In this document: positions 62,913 through 64,000 of the stretch, in pieces
How positions within the stretch are numbered: position 1 is the stretch's first letter
Layout: every line of letters begins with the position of its first letter
Source: Arthrobacter sp. EM1
GTDB lineage: Bacteria > Actinomycetota > Actinomycetes > Actinomycetales > Micrococcaceae
Direction of reading: 5' to 3'
NCBI RefSeq assembly: GCF_029964055.1
Contig: NZ_CP124836.1
Coordinates: 2,108,001 to 2,172,000, forward strand
Length of the DNA: 64,000 bases
Translations under genes and position numbers: made by a program
The notes under the pieces: model-generated
Told to the model about the DNA's origin: nothing
Database searches by the model: none
What the model saw: the letters and a program-made list of their open reading frames with translations, nothing else

Positions 62913-64000
62913 CTAGTTCAGGATGGCGTCCACGAAGCTCTCGGCGTCGAACGGGGCGAGGTCATCCGCTCCCTCGCCGAGGCCGATGAGCTTGACCGGG
63001 ACGCCCAGCGACTTCTGGATGGCGACCACAATTCCACCCTTAGCCGTTCCGTCCAGCTTCGTCAGGACGATGCCGGTGATGTTGACGACCTCGGCGAACA
63101 CCCTGGCCTGGTTCAGGCCGTTTTGTCCGGTGGTGGCGTCGAGGACGAGCAGTACCTCATCGACCTCGGCAAGCTTCTCGATGACGCGTTTGACCTTCCC
63201 CAGTTCGTCCATCAGGCCGGTCTTGTTCTGCAGGCGCCCGGCGGTGTCGATCATCACGACGTCGACTTCCTGGTCGATGCCTGCCTTGACCGCCTCATAG
63301 GCGACGGAGGCCGGATCGGCACCATCGACGTCGGACTTTACCGTGGCCACGCCGACCCGCTGGCCCCAGGTGGCGAGCTGCTCGGCGGCGGCGGCGCGGA
63401 AGGTGTCCGCCGCGCCGAGGAGGACGTCCTTGTCTTCGGCCACAAGCACCCGGGCGAGTTTGCCCACCGTGGTGGTTTTGCCAACACCGTTGACGCCCAC
63501 GACCAGCACAATGGCGGGCTTGTCGGCGTGGCGTTCGACGCGGAGCGCCCGGTCCATGGTCGGGTCGACGAGCTTGATGAGTTCCTCGCGCAGCAGGGCT
63601 TTGACCTGCTCCGGCGAGCGGGTGCCGAGCACCTTGACGCGTTCGCGGAGCGCGTCCACGAGCTGCAGGGTCGGCTCGGTGCCAAGGTCGGCGAGCAGGA
63701 GGGTCTCCTCCACCTCGTCCCAGACGTTCTCATCGATCTTGTCGGCGGAGAGCAAAGCCAGCAGGCCCTTGCCAAGGATGTTGTTGGACTTCACCAGTCG
63801 TTCGCGAAGGCGGATCAGGCGGCCTGCCACCGGCAGGGGGGTGTCTACCGGAACGGTTTCCAGCCCGGCGACGTTGTCCGGGACGTCGACCGTCTCCGGG
63901 CCCGCCAGGTCCACGGAGTCCGGTGCACTGCGCTCAGCCGGGGGTGCGGGACGGTCCTCGAGGAGGGTTCCACCGCCGGCACCGGGCTTCACAGGATCGT
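62913..64000 (-). CDS. ftsY: signal recognition particle receptor FtsY, partial
   Basis: The 3' part of the gene; the reading frame stays open to the right edge and the N-terminus is probably outside. The NG domain has the N-domain helices, LVVGVNGVGKTTTVGKLARVL (P-loop), LGAADTFRAAAAEQL, MIDTAGRLQNKTGLMDEL and TKLDGTAKGGIVVAI, KLIGLGEGADDLAPFDAESFVDAIL. It docks the Ffh-ribosome complex at the membrane. A GTG at 63992 could be a start, but the family usually has a longer acidic or membrane-binding N-terminus. Confidence 0.96.
   Translation of the reverse strand, partial: DPVKPGAGGGTLLEDRPAPPAERSAPDSVDLAGPETVDVPDNVAGLETVPVDTPLPVAGRLIRLRERLVKSNNILGKGLLALLSADKIDENVWDEVEETLLLADLGTEPTLQLVDALRERVKVLGTRSPEQVKALLREELIKLVDPTMDRALRVERHADKPAIVLVVGVNGVGKTTTVGKLARVLVAEDKDVLLGAADTFRAAAAEQLATWGQRVGVATVKSDVDGADPASVAYEAVKAGIDQEVDVVMIDTAGRLQNKTGLMDELGKVKRVIEKLAEVDEVLLVLDATTGQNGLNQARVFAEVVNITGIVLTKLDGTAKGGIVVAIQKSLGVPVKLIGLGEGADDLAPFDAESFVDAILN

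Noticed and set aside
1..64000. CRISPR array, insertion sequence or riboswitch
   Set aside because: No regularly spaced direct repeats, no transposase-like frames and no conserved riboswitch core were seen in the intergenic regions examined.

Overview
The window is high-GC chromosomal DNA from an actinobacterium, most likely Arthrobacter or Pseudarthrobacter (Micrococcaceae). This is inferred from gene content and order: a PucR-type regulator before fabD-fabH-acpP-fabF, homodimeric aceE, the lineage proteins DUF3052, DUF3145 and DUF2469, an MptB-like mannosyltransferase, DUF222/HNH genes, and the block rpsP-khpA-rimM-trmD-rplS-lepB-lepB-rnhB-DUF2469-yraN-comM-dprA-xerC. It is mostly core genome. 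No prophage, insertion sequence, CRISPR array or defence island is visible.

Layout. 1-9 kb: partial ettA, a single-stranded DNA-binding protein, tRNA-Arg, LapA-like protein, map, an AlkD-like gene, mptB-like gene, orn, tRNA-His, an acyl-CoA dehydrogenase and def. 9-18 kb: ppk2, a PfkB-family kinase, an anchored HNH nuclease, an N-terminally extended gap gene, a 50-residue membrane protein, RNase P RNA (minus strand), a Tat-type esterase, yaaA and a zinc-ribbon-like coiled-coil gene. 18-24.7 kb: Nif3-like protein, msrA, cysK-cysE, an SDR, gnd and a divergent GntR regulator. 24.7-31.5 kb is the most variable part: two broken genes (a 2-hydroxyacid dehydrogenase with an internal deletion and frame change, and a DUF222/HNH gene with an in-frame amber stop), a MarR regulator divergent from a microbial rhodopsin, tRNA-Val, a sirtuin and an AhpE-type peroxiredoxin.

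31.9-40 kb: pyruvate dehydrogenase E1 (aceE) makes acetyl-CoA, and the next genes form a type II fatty acid synthesis cluster with its probable PucR-type regulator. 40-50.8 kb: a long minus-strand series for chromosome resolution, DNA uptake, protein export and ribosome/tRNA maturation. 51-64 kb: a hypothetical gene behind an array of four palindromic 12-mers, a VOC dioxygenase-like gene with palindromic operators, an amidohydrolase, ffh, a glucose-6-phosphate dehydrogenase, glnK-amtB with a possible nitrogen-control site, an MFS transporter, a GH79-like glycosidase and partial ftsY.

I did not find a clear new multi-gene system. The strongest unusual item is the rhodopsin: proton-pump residues, a glycine where xanthorhodopsin holds its carotenoid antenna, a divergent MarR gene, and a palindrome over the predicted promoter. 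Other items are an acyl-CoA dehydrogenase lacking a glutamate at both usual catalytic-base positions, the 12-mer array at 51.55-51.66 kb, the palindrome ahead of the gap gene, and a probable terminator inside the ribosomal rpsP-rplS series.
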